A stretch of 64,000 nt of DNA from UBA2336 sp965227265 (GTDB lineage: Bacteria; Bacteroidota; Bacteroidia; Cytophagales; Cyclobacteriaceae), in NCBI GenBank assembly GCA_965227265.1, contig OZ245738.1, positions 248,001 to 312,000 on the forward strand. The letters run 5' to 3'. Shown one piece after another: positions 25,905 through 35,067 of the stretch. A program made the position numbers and the translations under genes. The notes under the pieces are model-generated. The model was not told the DNA's origin and searched no databases. It saw only the letters and a list, made by a program, of their open reading frames with translations. Every line of letters starts with the position of its first letter. Within the stretch, counting starts at the first letter, position 1.

Positions 25905-27161
25905 GTGATCTGGGATATTCTCATACGCAACATTAAAGGATTAGTTCAGGTTCGTGATCAGGCTACCGGCTCGATCAAAGGAATCGATATGGCACGTTTG
26001 CCCATACTTGAAAATTCTTACCTCGCCATACATAACGGACTCATTGAACAGTATGGAAGTATGAACGAACTTCCTGCTTCGGCAAAAGGAGCAACAGATA
26101 TCGATGCAAGCGGGCGTTTTGTTTTTCCATCCTTTGTGGATTCACACACACATTTAATTTTCGCAGCAAGCCGTGAGGAGGAATTTGTGATGAAGATTAA
26201 AGGCGCGACTTACGAAGAAATTGCAGCCAACGGTGGGGGAATTTTGAATTCCGCTAAAAAGCTTCAACAAACTTCTGAAGATGAATTGTTTGAGCGCGCA
26301 ATGGTTCGAATCAACGAAATTATCAAAACCGGTACAGGTGCAGTTGAAATTAAAAGCGGGTATGGCTTAACTACACAGGATGAATTGAAAATGCTACGTG
26401 TAGCCAAACGCATTGGAAAGGAAAGTCCTGTTACTGTAAAGACAACCTTTTTAGGCGCGCATGCTGTTCCAAAAGACAAAACGAAAGACCAATACATTGA
26501 TCTTATTCTGAAGGAAATGATTCCCGCAATAGCGAAGGAAAAATTGGCGGATTACATTGATGTGTTTTGTGAAGAGGGATTCTTTTCACAGGAAGAAACC
26601 GAACGTATTATTACGGAGGGAAAAAAGTTTGGAATGAAGCCGCGCATTCACGCAAACCAGCTTCACCGCTCGGGTGGTGTTCAGGCAGGAGTTAATACCG
26701 GAGCCTTAAGTGTTGATCATTTGGAAAACATAGGCGATGAAGAAATCGCTTACCTGAAAAAATCGACTGTTATGCCGACTGCCTTACCCGGAGCTGCATT
26801 TTTTTTAGGCTTACCTTTTCCACCTGCACGAAAAATTATGGAAGCAGGGTTGCCCTTAGCAATTGCTTCTGATTACAATCCCGGAAGCGCCCCCAGCGGA
26901 AGCATGCCGTTAATGATCTCGTTAGCATGTATTAAAATGAAGCTGACTCCGGAAGAAGCTATCAATGCAGCAACCATCAATACAGCGGTTGCGCTTGAGC
27001 TGGATAAAACACATGGCAGTATTACAAAGGGCAAGGCTGCTAATGTTTTCATTACTCAACCCATTTCATCAATCGCATATTTACCGTACGCGTTTGGAAA
27101 TAACTGCATCGAAACAATAATTCTCTCGGGGAAATTAGTTTCCAGTAAGGGGAACCGGTAA
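25905..27161 (+). CDS. hutI: Imidazolonepropionase
   Basis: A 418-residue amidohydrolase with a GTG start at 25905. The zinc ligands DSHTHLIFA (HxH), HANQLH, and DHLENI are present, as is the late Asp in SDYNPGSAPSGSMPL, a diagnostic motif of imidazolonepropionase. It hydrolyses imidazolone propionate to formiminoglutamate, the third step of histidine degradation. No hutU, hutH or ftcD lies in the window, so the rest of the pathway must be elsewhere. The gene overlaps the convergent gene at 27135 by 27 bases. It is co-oriented with an outer-membrane protein gene 6 bases upstream. Confidence 0.96.
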   Translation: MIWDILIRNIKGLVQVRDQATGSIKGIDMARLPILENSYLAIHNGLIEQYGSMNELPASAKGATDIDASGRFVFPSFVDSHTHLIFAASREEEFVMKIKGATYEEIAANGGGILNSAKKLQQTSEDELFERAMVRINEIIKTGTGAVEIKSGYGLTTQDELKMLRVAKRIGKESPVTVKTTFLGAHAVPKDKTKDQYIDLILKEMIPAIAKEKLADYIDVFCEEGFFSQEETERIITEGKKFGMKPRIHANQLHRSGGVQAGVNTGALSVDHLENIGDEEIAYLKKSTVMPTALPGAAFFLGLPFPPARKIMEAGLPLAIASDYNPGSAPSGSMPLMISLACIKMKLTPEEAINAATINTAVALELDKTHGSITKGKAANVFITQPISSIAYLPYAFGNNCIETIILSGKLVSSKGNR

Positions 27162-27965
27162 GAACTTATTCAACTCATACACCCTAAAGAGTCGTTCGTA
27201 GTAGGCATGCTTAATTTTTCTTCCGGTATTTTGTGAATACTTCCAGAGCTTATATAGGTGATGGATTTGATCATAATACAAGCCATGGATTTCGCATAGT
27301 GCTAAAATTGACATTTCCTGTGAGATAAAATTACTTTCCTGTATACAGTCAAAATTATATGCAATTTCAATACGATCTTCAGGCTTTATTTTTTTAATAC
27401 CATATTCACGTGAGGTGATGTTCCTGACATCACTTTCAATATGAAAAACAATTCCATCATATTCAGTAAATAGATCCGATACGTTAACTGTTTTCACATG
27501 ACCAGCTGAAGCGGATTCATCAAGTGTTTTCGACATCAAATCCACGATCACCAGCACATATTCTTTCACCTGTTTTGTGCAGGATCTTGCAATAACTGTT
27601 AATGAATCTCCGAACAGAGGACTAATTCCATCATACATACCTGCAATTACAATTGACTTGGGCATATCGCGATTGACAGCTCCTCTTTGATGTACAGTAG
27701 AATATTCGGCTTTTGAAATTTCCGTAGCTGAATATTTCCCTTGACTAAGCAAAAACGCAAATCCTTTTTCGCTAAGGATAGTTGCGTAATCCGCTTTACC
27801 TGATATCTGCAATGCAACATTAGCAGTAGTTACCCGCTGACCGCATGTAACAATACGACCATCTAGGGTAACCAATCCTTTGACAGAAATAATCCTGAAA
27901 AGTGTATCCTGTGCCTGACTTGCAGCGGTAAGGAACAGAAAGACGATAAGAAGGATTTTTTTCAT
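27135..27965 (-). CDS. Secreted protein of unknown function
   Basis: A 276-residue protein when started at ATG 27965 (MKKILLIVFLFLTAASQAQ, signal peptide). The N-terminal part has a small beta-rich domain (VKGLVTLDGRIVTCGQRVTT) that resembles FecR-type or surface domains in Bacteroidota. Its C-terminal half is helical and includes YGIKKIKPEDRIEIAYNF. No firm family was identified. The last 27 bases overlap the end of hutI in antisense; the gene is divergent from apt. Confidence 0.65.
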   Translation of the reverse strand: MKKILLIVFLFLTAASQAQDTLFRIISVKGLVTLDGRIVTCGQRVTTANVALQISGKADYATILSEKGFAFLLSQGKYSATEISKAEYSTVHQRGAVNRDMPKSIVIAGMYDGISPLFGDSLTVIARSCTKQVKEYVLVIVDLMSKTLDESASAGHVKTVNVSDLFTEYDGIVFHIESDVRNITSREYGIKKIKPEDRIEIAYNFDCIQESNFISQEMSILALCEIHGLYYDQIHHLYKLWKYSQNTGRKIKHAYYERLFRVYELNKFLPVPLTGN

Positions 27966-28038
27966 AACTAAAATTAAACAGTTCCCTCCTGATTTATTTA
28001 ACAATTTACTTCTTAATTTGAACCATTATCTTCCCTAA

Positions 28039-28572
28039 ATGAGTTTAGAAACTAGAATTAAAAGCGTTATCCGGGATGTGCCCGATTTCCCAAAGCCCGG
28101 AATTCTGTTTAAAGATATTACACCCATGCTGGCGGATCACAAACTTGTAAAGGATGTGATCTCAGCAATTGCAACTCAGTATAAAAATCAAAAGATTGAT
28201 GCGATCGCAGCAGTTGAAGCTCGTGGATTTATCTTTGGATCAATCCTCGCACAGCAACTTGAGTGCGCTTTTATTCCGATGCGAAAATCCGGGAAGCTTC
28301 CGTATAAAGTTATATCACAAGAGTATGCGTTGGAATACGGAACAGCATCGGTAGAGGTTCATGAAGATGCTATTCAAAAAGGATGGAATGTGTTGGTACA
28401 TGACGACCTATTGGCAACCGGAGGAACTGCAAGCGCAGCCGGGTGGCTGGTACAGCAATTGGGCGGAACCGTAGCGGGATTTTCTTTCTTGATTAATCTT
28501 TCCTTTTTACCAGGCGAACAAAAACTTTCGAAAGAATTTAACGTTGAGCCAAAATATATTTTACGATACTAA
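28039..28572 (+). CDS. apt: Adenine phosphoribosyltransferase
   Basis: A 177-residue protein, the usual APRT length. It begins SLETRIKSVIRDVPDFPKPG with the conserved GILFKDITPML. The adenine-binding region reads EARGFIFGS, and the PRPP loop VHDDLLATGGTASAAG is intact. It salvages adenine to AMP in the cytoplasm. It is followed after 24 bases by the LON-domain gene, so it is probably an operon. A weak -7-like TATCTTCC ends 4 bases before the ATG. Confidence 0.98.
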   Translation: MSLETRIKSVIRDVPDFPKPGILFKDITPMLADHKLVKDVISAIATQYKNQKIDAIAAVEARGFIFGSILAQQLECAFIPMRKSGKLPYKVISQEYALEYGTASVEVHEDAIQKGWNVLVHDDLLATGGTASAAGWLVQQLGGTVAGFSFLINLSFLPGEQKLSKEFNVEPKYILRY

Positions 28573-28596
28573 CGACTTATGTTTTAGCGCACGCAA

Positions 28597-29181
28597 ATGA
28601 CAACCGGCACAATACCCATGTTTCCCATCACAATACTTCCGCTTCCGGGTGAGTTGGTGCCGTTGCATATTTTTGAACCTCGTTACCGCGAACTGCTGGA
28701 AGATGCTGAAGCCGATGATATAAAGTTCGGAATTTACTTTAATCATTCCATCAACACCGAACGTATTGGATCGTTAATGAAGCTTGAAAGTGTTATCCGT
28801 AAACACGAGAGCGGTGAATCGGACATTATTGTGAAGTGCTATGATATGTTCACCATGGATAAGATGTTCCGGAGCTATCGCTCCAAACAATATCCCGCGG
28901 GTGACGTTCACTTTTGGAAGACCAATCAACAAGAATCTGTTGGCGCTAAACTGGAAGAGCTTTTTAGAGAATATCTTTTGAAGCGAAACATTGTTCGTCC
29001 GGAATCTTTTTTTAATCCGTATTCAATTGCGGTAGATCTTAATCTTGATCTTAATGATCGGTATGATTTTCTCTTAACCGATAGTAAGACCCGCGAACCT
29101 TTTCTTATTCAACGCATCCGCTATCAACTGCATCTTCTAAACCAGGAGGAGCGAAGCCGCGATGTGTTCCATTTGAACTAG
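28597..29181 (+). CDS. LON substrate-binding-domain protein
   Basis: A 194-residue stand-alone Lon N-terminal (PUA-like) domain. The signature segment is IPMFPITILPLPGELVPLHI then FEPRYRELLEDA. There is no ATPase or protease domain. Such proteins are of unknown function; the domain binds substrates in Lon protease. Residues 85-190 are helical and less conserved. It is in one operon with apt. Confidence 0.93.
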   Translation: MTTGTIPMFPITILPLPGELVPLHIFEPRYRELLEDAEADDIKFGIYFNHSINTERIGSLMKLESVIRKHESGESDIIVKCYDMFTMDKMFRSYRSKQYPAGDVHFWKTNQQESVGAKLEELFREYLLKRNIVRPESFFNPYSIAVDLNLDLNDRYDFLLTDSKTREPFLIQRIRYQLHLLNQEERSRDVFHLN

Positions 29182-29334
29182 GAAATTTCTCGATAGCTTT
29201 TGCTGCCAAAAGCGTTTAATCCTTCAAATTTTTAAAATAGATACCTTAAACTGGAGGATGTATAAATAGTTTGATTCCAATACATTTGATCGCATAAAAT
29301 CGTTGTGCAAGGAATCTTCTAATCAACATACTTC

Positions 29335-29970
29335 ATGAAAAAATTTGTTTGGATAATTTTAATATTCGTCAGTTTTGATTTGTCTTCTTGTCAGAAACAA
29401 GACATCGCTCAGAATCAAAATAATGAGATTGCTGAAGTAAGGATCTTGTTCATAGGTAATAGTTTAACCTATTCGAACGATCTTCCAGCGCTGGTTGTAA
29501 AGGAGGGAAAGAAAAAGAAAGTCGTAGTTAAAACTGAAATGATCGCATTGCCCAATTATGCACTTGAAGATCATTGGAGTGAAGGTAAAATTCAAGAACG
29601 CATAGAAAAGGGCGGATTTGATTATGTCGTTGTGCAACAAGGACCATCCTCACAGGCTGAGGGCAGAGAATGGTTATTTTCTGGCGGACTTAAAATCGCA
29701 ACAATCTGCAAACAAGCCAATGCCCGATTGGCATTTTTTATGGTCTGGCCGGCAAAAACAAATTTAAACATGTTCGATGGTGTAATAAAAAATTATCGGG
29801 ACGCTGCACTGGCAACTGAATCAATTCTATGCCCTGTAGGTGAAGAATGGAAGAAACACTTTGAAACAACAGGCGACTACTCGTATTATGGCGATGATGG
29901 ATTCCATCCTTCCCGCAAAGGGAGTGAAGTGGCGGCAAAAATAATTGTAGATACGTTGTTGTCGGAATAG
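29335..29970 (+). CDS. SGNH/GDSL-like hydrolase, lipoprotein
   Basis: A 211-residue protein. The leader MKKFVWIILIFVSFDLSSCQ ends in a lipobox-like SSC, so it is probably a lipoprotein. The catalytic block I is FIGNSLTYSNDLP (GNS in place of GDS), block II-III lies near YVVVQQGPSSQAEG, and block V is DGFHPSRKGSEVAA (Asp-His pair). The catalytic residues are therefore visible. Family members are esterases or acyl/carbohydrate hydrolases; the substrate is unknown. Single gene by context. Confidence 0.88.
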   Translation: MKKFVWIILIFVSFDLSSCQKQDIAQNQNNEIAEVRILFIGNSLTYSNDLPALVVKEGKKKKVVVKTEMIALPNYALEDHWSEGKIQERIEKGGFDYVVVQQGPSSQAEGREWLFSGGLKIATICKQANARLAFFMVWPAKTNLNMFDGVIKNYRDAALATESILCPVGEEWKKHFETTGDYSYYGDDGFHPSRKGSEVAAKIIVDTLLSE

Positions 29971-30344
29971 TCCTGTTCTAGGGTAATTCGGCCTCAAAGT
30001 GATTTTAGCGGAATATTGCCTTTTTTATCTTTATCGATGATTCTTCGCTGAACCACAATAGTGTCCAAAGGAACATTAGAAGTCGGCTTAGTATCCGGTT
30101 TTGATACAGTTGCTGTTCATTCATGTACAAAGCATGTACTGAGAAAAGTTACAGTTTAACTGAAATTTTTTTATTCTGCTTTTTATCAAAAAACAGTGAT
30201 CCTTTTCTGTTAACATGCGTTAAAGCCAACCTTTCTTTGCATCCACAGGTTACTGAAGTGTTAACAATATTTAACAGCACTTTCGTCTGAATCAGACAAC
30301 CTTATGAAGGTGCTCAACGTCTTAGAGGTGTAAATCAAACTACC
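29971..30344. other. Gene-free stretch of 374 bases
   Basis: No complete gene was found. A minus-strand frame of about 40 codons without a start ends in TGA near 29994 (reading PTSNVPLDTIVVQRRIIDKD); it may be a fragment of a lost gene. A TGTTAA/TTAACA inverted pair lies near 30258-30275, before the secreted-protein gene at 30345; it could be a regulatory site, but this is weak. Confidence 0.4.
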
Positions 30345-30917
30345 ATGAAAAAATTATTCGTAATGTTCGCTGCGCTAATGATCATTAGCCGAGTTGCGCT
30401 CGCAAGTGAAGTAAATGCTCCAAAAGCTACCACCTCATCGGTGAGCATGAAGGGAGAAATTGTTAAGATCTTCTATCGCTCTGAAAATTCAGATAAAGTT
30501 AAAGTCACTATCTATGATGCATCTTATAACGCTGTGTTCACAGAAGAGATAAAAAGAAAGTCAAGTTTTGTTCGTCCGTATAACCTCGAGAATCTTCCAT
30601 ATGGTGAATACACAATTGTATTGGAGGATGTAAACGGAAGAACGGAAGAAAAGGTAACGTTTGTGAAAGAGAATGTAAACGTACAAGCATCCATTATCCA
30701 CAAGAAAGGCAGCCGGAAAGCGATGGTAACACTTTTCAGCAAAGGCGAAACCGAAGTAACGTACAACATCCTTGACATCTATAATAATGTGCTGTATACA
30801 GAAAGTGAAAAGGTAAATGGCCAGGCTGCTAAATCTTTTAACTTAGAAAGAGTAAAGGGGGCAGTTACGGTTCAGGTTCTTGATAGCAATGGAGTACTGA
30901 AGTATAAAACACTTTAA
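30345..30917 (+). CDS. Secreted beta-rich protein of unknown function
   Basis: A 190-residue protein with a signal peptide (MKKLFVMFAALMIISRVALA). The mature part has two similar beta-sandwich-like segments, each with a pattern of alternating hydrophobic residues and a YNLENLPYGEY / FNLERVKGAV turn. This suggests an internal duplication of about 70 residues (30-105 and 108-185). It resembles the C-terminal and DUF3244-like domains of Bacteroidota surface proteins, but no family was identified. A strong terminator follows 23 bases after the stop. Confidence 0.7.
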   Translation: MKKLFVMFAALMIISRVALASEVNAPKATTSSVSMKGEIVKIFYRSENSDKVKVTIYDASYNAVFTEEIKRKSSFVRPYNLENLPYGEYTIVLEDVNGRTEEKVTFVKENVNVQASIIHKKGSRKAMVTLFSKGETEVTYNILDIYNNVLYTESEKVNGQAAKSFNLERVKGAVTVQVLDSNGVLKYKTL

Positions 30918-30940
30918 GAACGCTTATCCTGACAGATAAA

Positions 30941-30966
30941 AAAACCCCGTTCAATTTCGGGGTTTT
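30941..30966 (+). terminator. Rho-independent terminator after the secreted protein
   Basis: Perfect 9-base stem AAAACCCCG/CGGGGTTTT around loop TTCAATTT (one base shared at the edge), followed by CTGTTTTTTTT. It also faces the end of the convergent icmF gene and may serve both. Confidence 0.9.
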
Positions 30967-30994
30967 CTGTTTTTTTTAAGAACTATTGAGGCGA

Positions 30995-33900
30995 TTACAT
31001 ATTTCTGCGGTATTGACCGCCTACTTCGAACAACGCTTTCGTGATTTCACCCAGTGAGCAAACCTTACAAGCTTCCATTAATTCAGCAAAAATATTTTTA
31101 TTCTGAATAGCCACTTCCTGAACGATGTCCAGATATTCCTTGGCTTTTGAGTGTTGCTGCTCATGCAAATTTTTCAACATCACAATCTGGTATTCTTTTT
31201 CTTCGGTTGTTGCCCGAATTACTTCCTGCGGGATAATGGTAGGAGAACCCTTTGAGCTTAAAAAGGTATTCACACCGATAATCGGATATTCACCCGTATG
31301 TTTTAAGGTTTCGTAATACAAGCTTTCTTCCTGGATCTTGCCGCGCTGGTACATGGTTTCCATTGCGCCCAACACACCTCCGCGTTCGGTGATTCGATCA
31401 AACTCAGTAAGAACGGCCTCTTCTACTAAATCCGTAAGTTCTTCAATAATAAACGATCCTTGTAGCGGATTTTCATTTTTAGCCAATCCGAGTTCTTTGT
31501 TAATAATCAGCTGAATGGCCATTGCCCTGCGAACACTTTCTTCCGTTGGAGTGGTGATTGCTTCATCATAAGCATTTGTGTGAAGCGAATTACAGTTATC
31601 ATAAATCGCGTACAAAGCTTGTAGTGTTGTGCGGATGTCATTAAAGTCAATTTCCTGCGCGTGCAAGGAACGCCCGGAAGTTTGAATATGATATTTCAAC
31701 ATCTGGCTGCGGCTATTGGCATTGTATTTATTCTTCATTGCCTTTGCCCAAATTCTTCGGGCCACGCGACCAATTACCGCATATTCCGGATCAATTCCAT
31801 TCGAGAAGAAGAACGACAGGTTAGGAGCGAATTCATTAATGTCCATCCCGCGACTGAGATAGTATTCAACAAAAGTGAAGCCGTTTGCCAGTGTGAATGC
31901 AAGCTGTGTTATCGGATTTGCGCCTGCTTCTGCAATGTGATAACCTGAAATGGAAACAGAATAAAAATTTCTTACACTTTTATCGATGAAATATTGCTGC
32001 ACATCACCCATTAGACGCAAGGCAAATTCAGTAGAAAAAATACAGGTATTCTGTGCCTGATCTTCTTTTAAAATATCGGCCTGAACCGTACCGCGCACTT
32101 GCGATAATGTTTCGGCTTTAATTTTTTCATAGACATCCTTTGAAAGAACTTGATCGCCTGTAACTCCAAGCAACATTAATCCGAGACCATCATTGCCCTT
32201 TGGAAGTGATCCCTGATACGTGGGTTTTTTATTTTCTTTTCCTTTATAGAGATCAGCGATTTTCTGCTGAACTTCTTTTTCGAGACCGTTCTTTTTTATG
32301 TAGAACTCGCATTGCTGGTCAATGGCAGCGTTCATGAAATAGCCAAGCAACATAGGAGCAGGGCCATTAATCGTCATCGATACGGAAGTCTTTGGATCGC
32401 AAAGATTAAAACCGCTGTACAATTTCTTCGCATCGTCCAGGCAGCAAATGCTTACGCCTGAGTTACCGATCTTACCATAAATATCCGGACGATAATCAGG
32501 ATCATTTCCGTATAACGTTACCGAATCAAACGCGGTCGATAAACGTTTGGCTGGCATAGCCATGCTTACGTAATGAAATCTTCTATTCGTTCGTTCAGGC
32601 CCGCCTTCACCCGCAAACATTCTGGTTGGATCTTCACCTTCACGCTTGAATGGATAAATACCGGCAGTGTAGGGAAATTCTCCCGGAACATTCTCCTGTA
32701 AATTCCATTTTAATAAATCGCCCCAGGCTTCATATCGCGGTAATGAAATTTTAGGAATTTGTAAATGGGAAAGTGATTCGGAATGTGTTTGAATACCAAT
32801 CTCTTTATCGCGGACTTTGAACTTAAATATTCCGCCTCTGTATTGCTTTACTTTTTCACCCCAGCCTTCAATCAACTTTAGGTTTTTTGGATCAATATTC
32901 AGCTTTAGCTTATCAAACTCGGCTTGTAATACTTTTTTGAGGCTTTCGTCTGCAACGGCTTCAATTGTTTTTTGAACAGCATAAAGTTTTTGTGCAGTTT
33001 CACTTTGTTCATTTGTCCAGTTGTCGAAAGCGCGATTACTCTCAGAGATTTCGCTTAAGTAGCGGGTGCGATGCGGGGGAATAACAAATATCTTCTCCGA
33101 CATCTCATGCGTAATCTCAAAAGTTGATTTCAGATTTGTGCCTGTCTTCTCAACAATCTTATCAATCAAATGCTTATAGAGACGGTTTGTTCCCGGATCA
33201 TTAAATTGGGAAGCAATCGTTCCGAATACGGGCATAGTCTCCGGCTTTTTATCCCACAGTTGATGATTCCGCTGGTACTGTTTCTTAACATCGCGTAAAG
33301 CATCTAGTCCGCCACGTTTATCGAACTTGTTCAGTGCAATTACATCGGCAAAATCAAGCATGTCTATTTTTTCAAGCTGCGTTGCAGCTCCGTATTCCGG
33401 TGTCATTACATATAATGAAACATCGCTGTGGTCCAGAATTTCAGTATCGCTTTGTCCGATGCCTGAAGTTTCTAATACAATCAAATCAAATCCCGCAGCC
33501 TTTAGAATCTGAACAGCATCTTTTACGTAGGCTGATAGAGCAAGATTGCTTTGTCGTGTCGCCAGTGACCGCATAAATACGCGCGGATTGTTGATCGCAT
33601 TCATGCGGATCCGATCACCCAATAATGCACCTCCGGTTTTACGTTTAGACGGATCGACTGAAACGAGCCCAATCTTTTTATCTTTAAAGTCTACGAGAAA
33701 TCTTCTTACGATTTCATCTACCATTGATGATTTACCAGACCCGCCTGTTCCTGTAATACCTAACACGGGAGCTTTTGATTTCGCAGCTTTCTTTGCGATA
33801 TCAGCAAGTGTGCCCTTATGCTCATCGGAAAAATTTTCAGCAGATGAAATCAGTTGAGCGATCTGTAAATAATTATCGGTGTTTAATTCACCTTTATTAA

Positions 33901-34411
33901 TCGTCTTGCCGGTTGGGAAATCACTTCGTTCAACAAGATCGTTGATCATACCCTGCAAGCCCATCGAGCGGCCATCATCCGGAGAATAAATCTTAGTGAT
34001 GCCATATTCCATTAACTCTTTAATCTCTTCTGGAAGAATTACCCCACCACCACCACCAAATATTTTAATATGACTTGCACCTTTCTCTACCAGCAAATCA
34101 TACATGTATTTGAAGTATTCGTTATGACCACCTTGATAGCTAGTCAATGCAATTGCCTGGGCATCTTCCTGGATGGCTGTGTTCACCACTTCTACCACGC
34201 TGCGATCGTGGCCCAGATGGATCACTTCAACACCTGTTGCCTGGATGATTCTGCGCATGATGTTGATTGCAGCATCGTGGCCGTCAAACAAACTGGCAGC
34301 GGTAACAATCCGAACTTTATTCACAGGTTTATAAGGCGGAGGAGCCTGATGTCCGGCTAAAGATTTTGTCTTGTTGTCTTTTTTATCAACGCTTGCGGCT
34401 TCGGTGCTCAT
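30995..34411 (-). CDS. icmF: Fused isobutyryl-CoA/methylmalonyl-CoA mutase with G-protein domain (IcmF)
   Basis: A 1138-residue fusion started at ATG 34411 (MSTEAASVDKK). Order: B12-binding domain (about 33-165, with SLFDGHDAAINIM and a GGGGVILPEEIKELM loop), MeaB-like GTPase domain (Walker A GTGGSGKSS at about 219; Asp-rich switch VSVDPSKRKTGGALLGDR; NKFDKRG), then a linker and the mutase TIM barrel (about 550-1138; AGEGGPERTNRRFH, GSLPKGNDGLGLMLL, SISGYHIAEAGANPITQLAF). The linear fusion is diagnostic of IcmF, which rearranges isobutyryl- and pivalyl-CoA with B12 while its own G domain protects the cofactor. Residues needed for mutase activity look intact. Confidence 0.93.
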   Translation of the reverse strand: MSTEAASVDKKDNKTKSLAGHQAPPPYKPVNKVRIVTAASLFDGHDAAINIMRRIIQATGVEVIHLGHDRSVVEVVNTAIQEDAQAIALTSYQGGHNEYFKYMYDLLVEKGASHIKIFGGGGGVILPEEIKELMEYGITKIYSPDDGRSMGLQGMINDLVERSDFPTGKTINKGELNTDNYLQIAQLISSAENFSDEHKGTLADIAKKAAKSKAPVLGITGTGGSGKSSMVDEIVRRFLVDFKDKKIGLVSVDPSKRKTGGALLGDRIRMNAINNPRVFMRSLATRQSNLALSAYVKDAVQILKAAGFDLIVLETSGIGQSDTEILDHSDVSLYVMTPEYGAATQLEKIDMLDFADVIALNKFDKRGGLDALRDVKKQYQRNHQLWDKKPETMPVFGTIASQFNDPGTNRLYKHLIDKIVEKTGTNLKSTFEITHEMSEKIFVIPPHRTRYLSEISESNRAFDNWTNEQSETAQKLYAVQKTIEAVADESLKKVLQAEFDKLKLNIDPKNLKLIEGWGEKVKQYRGGIFKFKVRDKEIGIQTHSESLSHLQIPKISLPRYEAWGDLLKWNLQENVPGEFPYTAGIYPFKREGEDPTRMFAGEGGPERTNRRFHYVSMAMPAKRLSTAFDSVTLYGNDPDYRPDIYGKIGNSGVSICCLDDAKKLYSGFNLCDPKTSVSMTINGPAPMLLGYFMNAAIDQQCEFYIKKNGLEKEVQQKIADLYKGKENKKPTYQGSLPKGNDGLGLMLLGVTGDQVLSKDVYEKIKAETLSQVRGTVQADILKEDQAQNTCIFSTEFALRLMGDVQQYFIDKSVRNFYSVSISGYHIAEAGANPITQLAFTLANGFTFVEYYLSRGMDINEFAPNLSFFFSNGIDPEYAVIGRVARRIWAKAMKNKYNANSRSQMLKYHIQTSGRSLHAQEIDFNDIRTTLQALYAIYDNCNSLHTNAYDEAITTPTEESVRRAMAIQLIINKELGLAKNENPLQGSFIIEELTDLVEEAVLTEFDRITERGGVLGAMETMYQRGKIQEESLYYETLKHTGEYPIIGVNTFLSSKGSPTIIPQEVIRATTEEKEYQIVMLKNLHEQQHSKAKEYLDIVQEVAIQNKNIFAELMEACKVCSLGEITKALFEVGGQYRRNM

Positions 34412-34495
34412 ACATTCCAATTAGGCCTTAAAAATAAGGAGAAGGCGAGCAAGAAGCTAACGGAAGTTAGGCAGCAGAATTGGGGTTTTCTAACA

Positions 34496-34891
34496 CTAAA
34501 GCACGATTTCCTTCACCAATACTTTAGAAATAGCTTTGGTAAGTTCTGCTTGCGTATTGGGCTTGGTGATATATCGGGCAATCTCAAGCTTTTGTAACTC
34601 CAGCCGGTCTTGTAACCACTCAGCTGTTGAAAGAATAATTACCGGGACATGCTTTAGCTGCGGACGTTTTTTTATCTCGCGCAAGCACTCCCAGCCGTCC
34701 ATCTTCGGCATGTTCAGATCAAGAAAAATATAGCTTGGAATAATTTCGCTTGTGTCAAGCATCTTCAAGCCTTCTTCTCCGGAAGCAGCGGTGATGTATT
34801 CAATTTTTGAATCGATTTCATTCAACGCAATTTCAAATGCCTCGCGGTCATCAGCATCATCATCGATCAGGAAACACGTAATACCATCCAT
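34496..34891 (-). CDS. Stand-alone CheY-like response regulator receiver
   Basis: A 131-residue single receiver domain. Acidic pocket IDDDADD (about 9-15), phospho-acceptor Asp in IFLDLNMPKMDGW (about D58), the ST-switch in ILSTAEW, and a Lys in ARYITKP near the end are all present. The DDDADDREAFEIAL start is typical of the single-domain receivers common in Cytophagales. There is no output domain. The partner kinase is not in the window. Confidence 0.93.
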   Translation of the reverse strand: MDGITCFLIDDDADDREAFEIALNEIDSKIEYITAASGEEGLKMLDTSEIIPSYIFLDLNMPKMDGWECLREIKKRPQLKHVPVIILSTAEWLQDRLELQKLEIARYITKPNTQAELTKAISKVLVKEIVL

Positions 34892-35007
34892 ACACTTTTC
34901 TTTATCCTATTGATAAGCTAAAGATAGAATGTGTAAGTGCGTAAACGGTGTAATAAGGTATGAACGACCGGAATTGTCTGCCAATGGTATCCGGCAGGGA
35001 TTAATGA

Positions 35008-35033
35008 AAAATGCCCTCGTTAAAGGGCATTTT
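35008..35033 (-). terminator. Rho-independent terminator after the M28 peptidase gene
   Basis: Perfect 10-base stem AAAATGCCCT/AGGGCATTTT with loop cgttaa. On the minus strand it lies 35 bases after the stop and is followed by T residues. Confidence 0.85.
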
Positions 35034-35067
35034 ATGGTGTGATGTAAGATTTATTATGCGTTATGAA

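Noticed and set aside
29994..30112. About 40-codon minus-strand frame with protein-like text
   Set aside because: No start codon and a stop just upstream; it can be a remnant, but it is too short to annotate as a gene.
30995..34411. Possible split mutase of methylmalonyl-CoA type
   Set aside because: The B12, GTPase and mutase parts are in one uninterrupted frame in the order of IcmF.
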